From contig NZ_LDAS01000001.1 of assembly GCF_001020565.1 (NCBI RefSeq), positions 1,714,985 to 1,778,984 on the forward strand: 64,000 bases of DNA. The letters run 5' to 3'. Position 1 is the stretch's first letter, and each line of letters starts with the position of its first letter. A program made the translations under genes and the position numbers. The notes beneath the pieces are model-generated. The model searched no databases. It saw nothing but the letters and a program-made list of their open reading frames with translations, and had not been told where the DNA came from. This document shows, piece after piece, positions 46,887 through 55,529 of this stretch. The stretch is from Maribacter thermophilus. Its GTDB lineage: Bacteria > Bacteroidota > Bacteroidia > Flavobacteriales > Flavobacteriaceae.

Positions 46887-48149
46887 TCACAACTTTTTAC
46901 CATACAACCGAAAATATCGGTAAGCCGCCATACCCCCAACAAAATAAAACACCGCCAACATCCAGAACACATGCCGGTGCCCTTTTAAACCTGGTGAAGT
47001 ATCTAGCAAATATCCCATGGCCGGCCCGGCAAAAATATCAGGAGTATAACCGACCAAAGAAATTAGACCTACGGCAGTACCGGTATACAATAAAGGAATT
47101 TTTCCACTTTGCATTACAGAAAAATAAAGTGCCCTTACCGAATATACCCCTATTGCCACTACTAGTATAGAAAGCAAAAACAAGAGCCAAGAAACGTTCA
47201 CCACTATACCCAAAGCAAAGACCAAAGCCCCAAAAAAGGCGATAACAAAACCAATAAATAGCCATAGAACAGGTCTTGAACGATCTGCCAAAACCCCTAT
47301 CAATATTCCAACAAAAGGTCTTGCGAAAAGCAAAAAGGTACCCACCTGGGCCGAGGCTACCTCGTTGTACAACATAACATCTTGAGCATAGAGGGAGAAA
47401 ACATCCGTGATCTTGTACCCAACATAGGCACAAAGAATAATAACCATAAGCAACAATACCGATGGCAGCGCAAGTACTTCTTTTACCTGCGACACGGTAA
47501 TACGCTCTACTATTATTTTTTTCTCTACTTGGGGCGGTAGTTTCATGAACATCCAAACCAAGGCCCCTACTACCGTTACAATACCAGAAGAGGTCAATAT
47601 AACATACCTAAAGGCCGATCTACTTTCTTCAAGAGAAGCCTGATCCAACTCGTTTACCATAAAAAAAGAAAATACCATTACCCCCATGGTACCAAAAAGA
47701 GCCCCTACAAGTCCCCTTCCCCCATCCAACAAACCAAAAGCTTTTCCTTGCGACCGATGCCCACCCCATACACGGGTAGCCTTTATCATTGGCGACCAAA
47801 AAAGGAAAATAGTGGTAAACCCCCAAAAACCGTATAGAAGTTGTAATGTAGAATAATCTGGAAAAGTAGCAAAAAGTAAACCTCCCAATGCGGTTAACCA
47901 TAAGGCCATCGCTATTAATTTTCTTGGGGGAAACCTATCCGCCAGCGGACCACCGAACAAATAGGAAACCAAGGCAACAAAACCATATACCGAAAAACAC
48001 AGACCTAACTGAACATTGTCCAAATTAAATACTTTTAAAACCGTAGGCCTAAAAACCCGCTGTAATACAAAGGGCAGGATAAACACACTCTCCCCTGCCA
48101 AAATCAACATAAACAGGTAATACCAAGGTACTTTTCTAGATTCTTTCAT
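46887..48149 (-). CDS. MFS transporter
   Basis: 420 aa in 12 predicted membrane helices with the MFS loop 2-3 signature GPLADRFPPRK. It lies 3 nt after the GyrI-like gene and about 0.5 kb downstream of the DinB-like gene, suggesting one unit. The pattern (LLDGGRGLVGALFGTMG) recalls organophosphate:Pi antiporter-like or glycerol-3-phosphate transporters but does not prove a substrate. Confidence 0.85.
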   Translation of the reverse strand: MKESRKVPWYYLFMLILAGESVFILPFVLQRVFRPTVLKVFNLDNVQLGLCFSVYGFVALVSYLFGGPLADRFPPRKLIAMALWLTALGGLLFATFPDYSTLQLLYGFWGFTTIFLFWSPMIKATRVWGGHRSQGKAFGLLDGGRGLVGALFGTMGVMVFSFFMVNELDQASLEESRSAFRYVILTSSGIVTVVGALVWMFMKLPPQVEKKIIVERITVSQVKEVLALPSVLLLMVIILCAYVGYKITDVFSLYAQDVMLYNEVASAQVGTFLLFARPFVGILIGVLADRSRPVLWLFIGFVIAFFGALVFALGIVVNVSWLLFLLSILVVAIGVYSVRALYFSVMQSGKIPLLYTGTAVGLISLVGYTPDIFAGPAMGYLLDTSPGLKGHRHVFWMLAVFYFVGGMAAYRYFRLYGKKL

Positions 48150-48151
48150 TT

Positions 48152-48628
48152 TTATTGTATAGGAATCCAGATCTGCTCTTCTGAATTGGGGTCATTATTT
48201 TTGTACTTGTCCCCAAGCACTTCAAAATGAGGACGATTTGCCAATTGGTATTTCGAATTGGGCAACCATTCCTGAAAAATATAGGTAAAAATTCTGGCAT
48301 CGTTTGGCAACCCCTTATAATCAAATACGGCATACTTACCTTTGGACAGTACAAAAACTTCCATTCCATCGGGTACGACATGCGCATCCGTAACCTCTAC
48401 AAGAGCCCATTTTACAAACTTATTGGCGGGACTAAAGTTCTGGTAATAATCCTTTGGATAAACCTGTAAAGAAATATATTCGGAATTGGCCTTGTTCTTG
48501 ATCTCTTTGTTGCGTACCATAAAAGACCTCCAGAGATCTATGGTCCTATTCTCTATCAAACTCATTGACAGCGATACACCTACCAATTTTTTATCTTCTA
48601 AAAATTCTATTCTAGGTGCTATATTCAA
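48152..48628 (-). CDS. GyrI-like/AraC effector-binding domain protein
   Basis: About 158 aa, single-domain, starting (M)NIAPRIEFLEDKKLVGVSL. The fold is the SOUL/GyrI-like effector-binding domain seen at the C-terminus of Rob and in GyrI, here with no DNA-binding domain. Start is uncertain: TTG at 48628 begins at the domain boundary, whereas TTG at 48694 would add 22 residues and overlap the DinB-like gene. It probably binds a small hydrophobic or drug-like ligand; the MFS gene next to it could be the matching exporter, which is inference. Confidence 0.72.
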   Translation of the reverse strand: MNIAPRIEFLEDKKLVGVSLSMSLIENRTIDLWRSFMVRNKEIKNKANSEYISLQVYPKDYYQNFSPANKFVKWALVEVTDAHVVPDGMEVFVLSKGKYAVFDYKGLPNDARIFTYIFQEWLPNSKYQLANRPHFEVLGDKYKNNDPNSEEQIWIPIQ

Positions 48629-48669
48629 AATGCTTGTTTTATCTTTCTTTCGGCCGTTAGTTAGACTTT

Positions 48670-49197
48670 CTATTTTTGCAAAGATTGTAGCCAACTAACG
48701 GTAACCAACAACTGCCCTACATGCCGTTGACTATGTTCTGCCGCATGAAACAAAAGCCCCAAAACAGTTGATGGAAGTTTTTTTCTACCCACTGTTCTTA
48801 TCTCTTTTAACTCATCTTCTGAAATACCTTCAAAATATCGGAGCATTTTTTCTACTTGATCACCAAAAAGATTGCATAGATCATCGGCCGATAAAGAGCC
48901 ATTTCTCTCCCCTTCGCTTCTCAAATACTTAAACTGCTCTTCGGTTAACGCCTTTCCCTTGGCGTAGGTCATCATCCGATCCAGAACCCCGGTAATATGC
49001 CTTATATGAAATCCTATAGATGCCCTACCTTCGGGCTTTTTCCATAACAGATCTGAAGGTAAATTTTCTGTATATATCTTCAGTTCCTTTTTTGATTGCA
49101 ACAGTGCGTGCGCCGCAGGTTGCAATAAAGACGGTATCCCCTTTACAGGACCCCTTAACCAAAATTCGGTGTTATCACCCTGTACGGAGTCTGACAT
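48670..49197 (-). CDS. DinB-like four-helix-bundle protein
   Basis: 175 aa of the DinB/YfiT-type superfamily. A His triad for a metal is visible in GFHIRHITG and HAAEHSQRHVGQ. Members include bacillithiol- and mycothiol-dependent transferases, but the reaction here is unknown. It leads the DinB-GyrI-MFS run. The ATG at 49197 is the natural start. Confidence 0.82.
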   Translation of the reverse strand: MSDSVQGDNTEFWLRGPVKGIPSLLQPAAHALLQSKKELKIYTENLPSDLLWKKPEGRASIGFHIRHITGVLDRMMTYAKGKALTEEQFKYLRSEGERNGSLSADDLCNLFGDQVEKMLRYFEGISEDELKEIRTVGRKKLPSTVLGLLFHAAEHSQRHVGQLLVTVSWLQSLQK

Positions 49198-49240
49198 ATT
49201 CTTATCAAATTATTATTAGGGACAATATCAAAAAAACACC

Positions 49241-49978
49241 TTAGAACTTTTGTGCCACGAAAGAACTAACTATGTAAAACACAATAATCAGAGGAATTGC
49301 CAAAAATTTCATCGTTATCAACATAATTAAACTAACAATCAAAAATACATATCGTAGGGCATTGTCCTTAAAGCCCCAATTCTTGAATTTTAATGCGAAC
49401 AACGACAAATTGCAATTGAGCAAATAAGCACTTACAAGCGTAAGAACCAACAAAAACCACTGATTTAGAATAATCTCACTGATACCTTTGCTTCCATTGT
49501 AAAAAAGTATCAATGGCAACGACAAGATCAGCAAAGCATTGGCAGGAGTCGGTAGCCCTATAAAGGAAGAAACCTGATTCTCGTCCAAATTAAATTTGGC
49601 TAAACGGTAAGCAGATCCCATAGTAATTATAAAGCCCGCAAAGGGCACCACCGCAGACCACTGAAAATTATCTGTTTCTAAAAAAGAAGTGGTATTTAAA
49701 CTCCACCCTCCACTTTGCGACATGGCGAGCAACTGAAACATAACAACACCCGGCACAAGACCGCTTGTAATCATATCCGCCAAAGAATCTAGCTGAAGCC
49801 CCAATTCGCTTTTAACGTTCAAGACCCTAGCTGCGAGTCCGTCGAAAAAATCTAGAAAAATGCCCAAAACAACGAACAAAGCTGCCATTTCCAACTTGTT
49901 CAACACTGCAAAAACTGTCGCCACACAGCCACAGAAGACATTTAAAAGAGTTATAAAATTGGGGATATGTTTTCGCAT
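49241..49978 (-). CDS. pssA: CDP-diacylglycerol--serine O-phosphatidyltransferase
   Basis: Membrane enzyme making phosphatidylserine, the precursor of phosphatidylethanolamine. The 245-aa product holds the CDP-alcohol motif D-G-x2-A-R-x7/8-G-x3-D-x3-D (DGLAARVL...SELGLQLDSLAD) and about eight membrane segments. The ATG at 49978 (MRKHIPNFITLLNVF) is preferred over a TTG/ATT-type extension to 49993. It is divergent from the DUF4105 gene, and both are envelope-lipid related. Confidence 0.93.
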   Translation of the reverse strand: MRKHIPNFITLLNVFCGCVATVFAVLNKLEMAALFVVLGIFLDFFDGLAARVLNVKSELGLQLDSLADMITSGLVPGVVMFQLLAMSQSGGWSLNTTSFLETDNFQWSAVVPFAGFIITMGSAYRLAKFNLDENQVSSFIGLPTPANALLILSLPLILFYNGSKGISEIILNQWFLLVLTLVSAYLLNCNLSLFALKFKNWGFKDNALRYVFLIVSLIMLITMKFLAIPLIIVFYIVSSFVAQKF

Positions 49979-50060
49979 AATATCTTCAATCAATTTTAGT
50001 AAAAATAAGATAAATTGGTTATTATTCGCATCTTTGTTCAGTTATCGACGAGATTAATCC

Positions 50061-51239
50061 ATGTTAAAGAAAGTATTTCTATTTTATTGTTTTTTGACTT
50101 TTGGTATCCAAGTTTTTTCACAAGGCCCCCAATTGTCCCCATTATCGGAGTTAAGCTTGCTCACCGTTGGCACCGGTGATGAACTAGCAGCCAAATTCGG
50201 CCATAGCGCCATACGTTTTAAAGACCCTTCTTTAGGCATAGATGTAGTATATGGTTACGGTACCTACGATTTTGAAGACCCCAATTTTTATTTGAATTTT
50301 ACCCGGGGAAAACTCGCCTATACTATATCTCGCATTCCTTTTAAATATTTTATGCGCAGCTACCAATTGGAACAACGCTGGGTAAAAGAGCAAAAACTAA
50401 ACCTAAATTTAGATCATCGAAAAGCAATAGTGTCATTTTTAGAGCATAACTTACTACCAGAAAATCGCAAATATAAATATGATTTTCTTTTTGACAACTG
50501 CGCCACTAGGATACCCTTGGTATTTGAAAAAAACCTGGGGGACAAACTCGTGTACGATTACACACATTTTAAGGACCATTATACCTTTAGGCAGCTAATA
50601 CACCAAAACCTAGAGGTAAACTCATGGTCCAACTTCGGTATTGATCTTGCACTAGGTGCGGTAATCGACAGAAAGGCCACCCCTTACGAACATATGTTTT
50701 TACCCTTGTATGTTTACGAGCAAATGAAACAAACCACCATAGACGGTGAACCCTTGGTAAAAAAGGAACAGGTTATATTGAACATCCCTCCAAAAGAAGA
50801 CGCCCCCCTTTTTATCTTAACACCTATATTTTGGCTGGCACTGTTAATGATAACGGTCTTTGTTATCACCTATAAAGATTTCAAGAAAAACAAAAGAACC
50901 CGTTGGTTGGACGTTGCTCTCTTTGCAATTACAGGTCTTGCGGGAGTTCTCATATTATTTTTATGGTTTTTCACAGATCATGAAGCTACCAAAATGAATT
51001 TCAATGCTTTGTGGGCCTTTGCCCCCAATATTATCGCCGCCTTTTTTATAGCAAAAAGAAAGCTGCCCAAATGGTTTCAGAATTATACGACCTTAATACT
51101 GGGGCTTTTGTTTATAAATATAGTTTTATGGATCCTGAAAGTTCAGGTATTCTCTATATTGCTCATTTTTATCTTAGCGGCTTTGTTCTTAAGGTATGTT
51201 TATATAATCATGTATCTAAAAAAACAAAACACACAATAA
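50061..51239 (+). CDS. DUF4105/Lnb-type membrane protein, possible lipoprotein N-acyltransferase
   Basis: 392 aa with a signal peptide (ending VFSQ), a periplasmic DUF4105 domain (about 25-245) and four C-terminal membrane helices. Two residues typical of the catalytic site are visible: His48 in AKFGHSAIR and Cys146 in FDNCATRI. DUF4105 has been linked to the alternative lipoprotein N-acylation system (Lnb) in Gram-positives and Bacteroidetes, which lack a typical Lnt. No lnt is visible in this window. The activity is inferred, not shown. Confidence 0.75.
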   Translation: MLKKVFLFYCFLTFGIQVFSQGPQLSPLSELSLLTVGTGDELAAKFGHSAIRFKDPSLGIDVVYGYGTYDFEDPNFYLNFTRGKLAYTISRIPFKYFMRSYQLEQRWVKEQKLNLNLDHRKAIVSFLEHNLLPENRKYKYDFLFDNCATRIPLVFEKNLGDKLVYDYTHFKDHYTFRQLIHQNLEVNSWSNFGIDLALGAVIDRKATPYEHMFLPLYVYEQMKQTTIDGEPLVKKEQVILNIPPKEDAPLFILTPIFWLALLMITVFVITYKDFKKNKRTRWLDVALFAITGLAGVLILFLWFFTDHEATKMNFNALWAFAPNIIAAFFIAKRKLPKWFQNYTTLILGLLFINIVLWILKVQVFSILLIFILAALFLRYVYIIMYLKKQNTQ

Positions 51240-51254
51240 CACACCTAACAATAC

Positions 51255-53123
51255 ATGAACCTACTCACAGTTGAAAATATATCCAAATCCTACGGGGAAT
51301 TGGTCTTGTTCGAAAATCTTTCCTTTGGCATAAACAAAGACCAAAAGATTGCCTTGATCGCAAAGAACGGTAGCGGAAAGACCTCTATTTTAAATATTCT
51401 GTCGGGAGCCGATACTCCAGACACTGGGCAGGTAAATTATCGCAAAAGCACTAGAGTATCGTTTTTGGCGCAAGAGCCAATAATGAATCCTTCGTTAACG
51501 GTCGAGGAAACCATTTTCGCTTCCGACAATGAAATACTTCAGGTAATTGCGAATTACGAGAAAGCACTGGCAAACCCAGAAGACACAGAGGCTTACCAAA
51601 AAGCCTTTGAGGCCATGGACAGGTTTGAGGCATGGGATTTTGAAACCCAGTACAAACAGATTCTTTATAAATTAAAGCTAGAAGACCTGAACGCCAAAGT
51701 AGGAAAGCTTTCAGGTGGACAAAAAAAACGTTTGGCCTTAGCCAATGCACTTATAAACAGACCCGATCTTTTAATTCTTGATGAGCCCACGAACCACCTT
51801 GACCTAGAAATGATAGAGTGGCTAGAAGAGTATTTCGCAAAAGAAAACCTAACGCTTTTCATGGTCACGCATGACCGCTATTTTCTAGAACGTGTCTGTA
51901 ACGAAATATTGGAGTTGGATAACGGCACACTATACCCCTATAAGGGCAATTACTCTTATTACCTAGAAAAGAAAGAAGCAAGAATAGAACAGCAGGCGGT
52001 TGAGCAGCATAAGTCGGAAATACTTTTTAAAAAGGAACTGAGCTGGATGCGACGCCAGCCAAAAGCAAGGACTACAAAGTCGAAATCTAGAATAGACGAT
52101 TTTAATGCGATAAAAGAAAAGGCCAGCCAACGTAGAAAAGAGCACGAGGTTCAGTTGGAAATAAATATGGAGCGCATGGGAAACAAGATCATTGAGCTTC
52201 ATAAAATATCAAAATCGTTTCCCAATAAACCCATTTTAGACAAATTTGATTATTCTTTTACCAAAGGGGAAAGAGTCGGCATTATAGGAAAAAACGGTAC
52301 GGGAAAATCTACCTTCTTGAATATATTATCGGGAAAGGACCAACCCGACAGTGGCAAAGTAGTGGTAGGCGAAACCATCAAGTTTGGTTACTATACCCAA
52401 AAAGGCATACAAATAAAGGAAGGTCAGAAAGTTATCGATGTTATTCGCGAGTTCGGAGATTTTATTCCGTTGATGAAGGGAAGGCAAATTTCTGCACAAC
52501 AACTTTTGGAACGCTTTCTTTTTGACAGAAAAAAACAATATGACTTTGTAGAAAAACTTAGTGGAGGAGAACGCAAGCGGTTATACCTATGCACAGTTCT
52601 TATCCAAAACCCTAATTTCCTTATTCTAGACGAACCTACGAACGATCTGGACATTGTTACCTTAAATGTACTGGAAAGCTTCCTGTTAGATTTTCAGGGC
52701 TGCCTAATCGTTGTTTCACACGATCGCTATTTCATGGACAAAATAGTAGACCACCTATTTGTCTTTAAGGGCAAGGGCGTAATTGAGGATTTTCCCGGAA
52801 ACTATTCTGACTACAGAGCCTACGAAGACAGTCAGGTAATAGAAAAAAGAGAACAGAAAGATAAAACCGAAGCACCTAAAAACACCTGGAAAAAAACGGA
52901 ATCCGTTAAGTTATCCTATCAAGAACAAAAAGAGTTCAAACAATTAGAGAACGAAATACAAAAATTGGAATACAAAAAACAGGAAATACAGAATAAATTT
53001 ACAGATACTTCTTTATCGGGAGAACAAATAGAAGCTTTATCCGTAGAACTTGGGGAAGTTACCGATGCCATTGACACAAAAACCGAAAGATGGTTTGAGC
53101 TATCGGCCAAAATGGAGGGTTAA
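51255..53123 (+). CDS. ABC-F family ATPase (Uup-like)
   Basis: 622 aa with two ABC cassettes in one chain. The first has Walker A AKNGSGKTS, signature LSGGQKKR and Walker B LILDEPTNHLDL. The second has GKNGTGKST, LSGGERKR and LILDEPTNDLDI. A charged linker and a C-terminal coiled coil (EQKEFKQLENEIQKLEYKKQ) match Uup more than the antibiotic-resistance ABC-F types. No transmembrane part exists; such proteins act on the ribosome. It follows the Lnb-like gene after 15 nt. Confidence 0.93.
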   Translation: MNLLTVENISKSYGELVLFENLSFGINKDQKIALIAKNGSGKTSILNILSGADTPDTGQVNYRKSTRVSFLAQEPIMNPSLTVEETIFASDNEILQVIANYEKALANPEDTEAYQKAFEAMDRFEAWDFETQYKQILYKLKLEDLNAKVGKLSGGQKKRLALANALINRPDLLILDEPTNHLDLEMIEWLEEYFAKENLTLFMVTHDRYFLERVCNEILELDNGTLYPYKGNYSYYLEKKEARIEQQAVEQHKSEILFKKELSWMRRQPKARTTKSKSRIDDFNAIKEKASQRRKEHEVQLEINMERMGNKIIELHKISKSFPNKPILDKFDYSFTKGERVGIIGKNGTGKSTFLNILSGKDQPDSGKVVVGETIKFGYYTQKGIQIKEGQKVIDVIREFGDFIPLMKGRQISAQQLLERFLFDRKKQYDFVEKLSGGERKRLYLCTVLIQNPNFLILDEPTNDLDIVTLNVLESFLLDFQGCLIVVSHDRYFMDKIVDHLFVFKGKGVIEDFPGNYSDYRAYEDSQVIEKREQKDKTEAPKNTWKKTESVKLSYQEQKEFKQLENEIQKLEYKKQEIQNKFTDTSLSGEQIEALSVELGEVTDAIDTKTERWFELSAKMEG

Positions 53124-53194
53124 ACAAGGCTATAGGTTCCTTAAAAAATTAAAAACTACGGTTTAACTGCTTTAAAAATCGATAAAGTGAAATA

Positions 53195-53215
53195 GGCGCC
53201 CGAACCGTTCATCGA
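53195..53215 (+). promoter_or_regulatory. Conserved upstream box with LytTR-like core (copy 1)
   Basis: GGCGCCCGAACCGTTCATCGA is almost identical (18 of 21) to the box upstream of the paralogous gene at 61174. The core ACCGTTCAT satisfies the known LytTR half-site pattern. It ends 118 nt before the ATG at 53334. Confidence 0.55.
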
Positions 53216-53333
53216 GTGAATTTCGCACTTTGTCCGGTTACATGTCGGATAACGAGAAATTGGGGTTTTTCAGCGATTCACCACCCTTCAAAATACACTT
53301 GCGGTAGTTATAATAATGTAACAAACGCAAGTC

Positions 53334-53570
53334 ATGAAAACAATAGCAACCATCTTCTTTATCCTTTTTATAGGAACAACACTACAGGCCCAGAAAAACA
53401 CTACGGAAGAAAAGGTAGAGACCATGGAAATGACCATCGTTACCAAAATCGTTAACTCTACCGATTTTAAAACCAACACCGAGGTTGCAAGGTTGTACAA
53501 GTTCAAAAACGCAAGGGTAACCAAAGCTTTGTCTTTTACGACCAAAAGAAACAAGGCCAAAATGGCTTAA
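53334..53570 (+). CDS. Small secreted protein with conserved basic C-terminal motif (paralog 1)
   Basis: 78 aa. A signal peptide (MKTIATIFFILFIGTTLQAQ) is followed by a Thr/Glu-rich stretch and a strongly basic C-terminus, VARLYKFKNARVTKALSFTT and on to a final Ala. The last 29 residues match those of the 85-aa protein at 60917 closely (VARLY, KN, RV, KAL, FTTK kept), so the two are paralogs. Both have a near-identical upstream box at the same distance. No function is known to me. Confidence 0.78.
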   Translation: MKTIATIFFILFIGTTLQAQKNTTEEKVETMEMTIVTKIVNSTDFKTNTEVARLYKFKNARVTKALSFTTKRNKAKMA

Positions 53571-53670
53571 AAGAATACAGTTTTCATTTAAAGCTACTTG
53601 ATAACATCTTTAAAAAACCAATAATTTTATATACTTTGGCCGGCTCAAATTCTACTCAAGAGGCTAACCG

Positions 53671-54165
53671 GTGTATCGTTTACTTGCTTACCTAAAATTT
53701 CTGTTATCGTCCACCAACCAACACGGTGTACATTCTCCTTTTGTGTACAACTTCATTACCAAATCTTTATATCAAAAAAGAAACAAAAGGTGCTCGATTA
53801 CCGAAGATGTATTATTCAAAAGCATATCCTATTTTAAATATAAAAAGGTAGGTTTAATACAACCGGACAATTCGTTAAAATCGACCTTAGACTCAAAATT
53901 CGGTCATTTAGAATACAACACCACGCCCTACGATATTATTTTTACAGATTCTAAAAATGAACTTTTAGACAAAATATCAAAGCAGATATATCATAATGAT
54001 AGCGCTCTGTTGGTGCAAGGCATTCACAACTCAAAAGAACGGACAAGACTATGGGAGTCCATTAAAAAACTACCCGAAGTCACTGTCAGTATAGACTTAT
54101 TTTACTGTGGCTTGATATTTTTTAGGAGAGAGCAGGCAAAACAACATTTTAAGATACGGATATAA
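53671..54165 (+). CDS. Shortened SAM-methyltransferase-like protein
   Basis: 164 aa from a GTG start. The N-terminus (QHGVHSPFVYNFITKSLYQK) and the C-terminus (KKLPEVTVSIDLFYCGLIFFRREQAKQHF) match, as I recall, a flavobacterial class I methyltransferase family of about 230-250 aa. The middle, which would hold the glycine-rich SAM-binding motif, is shortened and no GxGxG-type loop is seen. It is probably a degraded or repurposed homolog. The frame is open with no stop codons, so it may still be expressed. Confidence 0.65.
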   Translation: MYRLLAYLKFLLSSTNQHGVHSPFVYNFITKSLYQKRNKRCSITEDVLFKSISYFKYKKVGLIQPDNSLKSTLDSKFGHLEYNTTPYDIIFTDSKNELLDKISKQIYHNDSALLVQGIHNSKERTRLWESIKKLPEVTVSIDLFYCGLIFFRREQAKQHFKIRI

Positions 54166-54196
54166 ACCCCTAAATTTATAATATAAGCTCTTAATT

Positions 54197-54337
54197 ATGG
54201 ACAACACTATTTACATTGTTTTAGGTGTCGTATTTGCCATATACCTGGCAATCACCATTATTAACCGAAGAAAATCCAAAGAAAGGAAATCGAGAAAATT
54301 TATGGATAATTACAAGAGAAACGACCCCAACAAATAA
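54197..54337 (+). CDS. Small single-pass membrane protein (46 aa)
   Basis: An ATG frame below usual length cut-offs encodes 46 aa: a short N-terminus, one hydrophobic helix (IYIVLGVVFAIYLAITII) and a basic tail rich in Arg/Lys (NRRKSKERKSRKF). It lies 31 nt after the methyltransferase-like gene and 39 nt before cobO, in the same direction. Such helix-plus-basic-tail proteins are common small membrane proteins. It is likely real, but the function is unknown. Confidence 0.6.
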   Translation: MDNTIYIVLGVVFAIYLAITIINRRKSKERKSRKFMDNYKRNDPNK

Positions 54338-54376
54338 CCGCTTTATCCATTTCAAGAAACCAATCCATTGTTATCA

Positions 54377-54952
54377 ATGAAAATATACACCAAAACAGGA
54401 GACAAGGGAACTACGGCACTTTTTGGTGGCACCAGGGTACCTAAACACCATATGCGCATAGAGAGTTACGGCACCTTGGACGAGCTAAATTCATGGTTGG
54501 GCCTCATAGGCGACCAAAATATAGATACTTTAAGCAAAGAACAGCTTATTACGATACAAAAAAAGCTATTCACTGTTGGCGCCATTTTAGCGACAGCACC
54601 CGAAAAGAGCATTTTAAAAAATGGGAACGAGCGCCTTACCATCGACAAAATAAATGATAATGATATTGCCTTTTTGGAAAAGGCCATTGATACCATGGAC
54701 AACGAACTACCGCCGATGACACATTTTATTCTTCCCGGGGGCCACACAACCGTGTCATACTGTCATATTGCACGTACCGTTTGCAGACGGGCTGAAAGAA
54801 TGGCGGTATTGTTATATGAAAACGAACCCTTTGATGACAGGGTACTCTCATATCTAAACAGGTTGTCCGATTACCTTTTTGTATTGGCACGAAAATTGTC
54901 AAGAGATTTATCAGTAAAGGAAATCAAATGGATTCCTGACAAAAAAGACTAA
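54377..54952 (+). CDS. ATP:cob(I)alamin adenosyltransferase (PduO type)
   Basis: It transfers the adenosyl group from ATP to cob(I)alamin, producing adenosylcobalamin. The 191-aa trimeric PduO-type product shows MKIYTKTGDKGTTALFGGTR at the N-terminus, the RIESYGTLDELNSWLG motif, and the C-terminal CRRAERMAV and RLSDYLFVLAR. The ATG at 54377 is preferred over a TTG at 54368. Its product is the cofactor of the CarH-like regulator at 26355, though not its neighbour. Confidence 0.93.
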   Translation: MKIYTKTGDKGTTALFGGTRVPKHHMRIESYGTLDELNSWLGLIGDQNIDTLSKEQLITIQKKLFTVGAILATAPEKSILKNGNERLTIDKINDNDIAFLEKAIDTMDNELPPMTHFILPGGHTTVSYCHIARTVCRRAERMAVLLYENEPFDDRVLSYLNRLSDYLFVLARKLSRDLSVKEIKWIPDKKD

Positions 54953-55032
54953 TAATTTCATATTTTAAACGTTATGAACTTATCAATGCGAAAAAAATGT
55001 TGATAACTATGCTGAAATAAATAGAAATTATC

Positions 55033-55062
55033 TTGGCTATTTACATTTAAAAATTATTTTTG
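55033..55062 (+). promoter_or_regulatory. Promoter of the DUF2795 gene
   Basis: TTG at 55033-55035, exactly 19 nt, then TATTTTTG at 55055-55062: a perfect Bacteroidota match, 27 nt before the ATG. Confidence 0.75.
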
Positions 55063-55089
55063 CAAAAAATTTAAAATCAAACAATTACC

Positions 55090-55314
55090 ATGTATTGGAC
55101 ATTAGAACTAGCGTCTTATTTAAGTGATGCACCTTGGCCGGCAAGTAAAGATGAGTTAATAGATTACTCAATCAGAACCGGTGCACCTTTAGAGGTTGTA
55201 GAAAACTTACAATCCATGGAGGAAGAGGGTGGCGAAATCTATGAGTCTATCGAGGAGATTTGGCCAGACTACCCAACCGAAGAAGATTACCTCTGGAATG
55301 AGGACGAATATTAA
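55090..55314 (+). CDS. DUF2795 family protein
   Basis: 74-aa acidic, soluble protein with the DUF2795 pattern (ASYLSDAPWPASKDELIDYS and LEVVENLQSMEEEGGEIYES). The family has no established function. It has its own consensus promoter and terminator, so it is a well-expressed single-gene unit just upstream of secA. The frame and start are secure. Confidence 0.88.
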   Translation: MYWTLELASYLSDAPWPASKDELIDYSIRTGAPLEVVENLQSMEEEGGEIYESIEEIWPDYPTEEDYLWNEDEY

Positions 55315-55337
55315 TATTTGATATCATAAATAACTAC

Positions 55338-55366
55338 TAAAAAGTCTCCTCGGAGGCTTTTTTTTT
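55338..55366 (+). terminator. Terminator after the DUF2795 gene
   Basis: A stem of GTCTCC with GGAGGC (one G-T pair) with a TC loop and nine T following. Confidence 0.85.
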
Positions 55367-55471
55367 ATGTAATTTTGACAGTCTTAAAAGGAATTTATGG
55401 CTCAAAGCCATACTGGAACACCTTTTGTTTAACTGAAGTGCCGATACCGATCATCGGCTACAAACAATTTA

Positions 55472-55499
55472 TTGAAAAACACATTGAATCTTAGGTTTC
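55472..55499 (+). promoter_or_regulatory. Candidate promoter of secA
   Basis: TTG at 55472-55474, 17 nt, then TAGGTTTC at 55492-55499 (seven of eight consensus bases), about 30 nt before the ATG. Confidence 0.4.
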
Positions 55500-55529
55500 G
55501 CAAATTTTCAATGTAAATTACAAATACAT

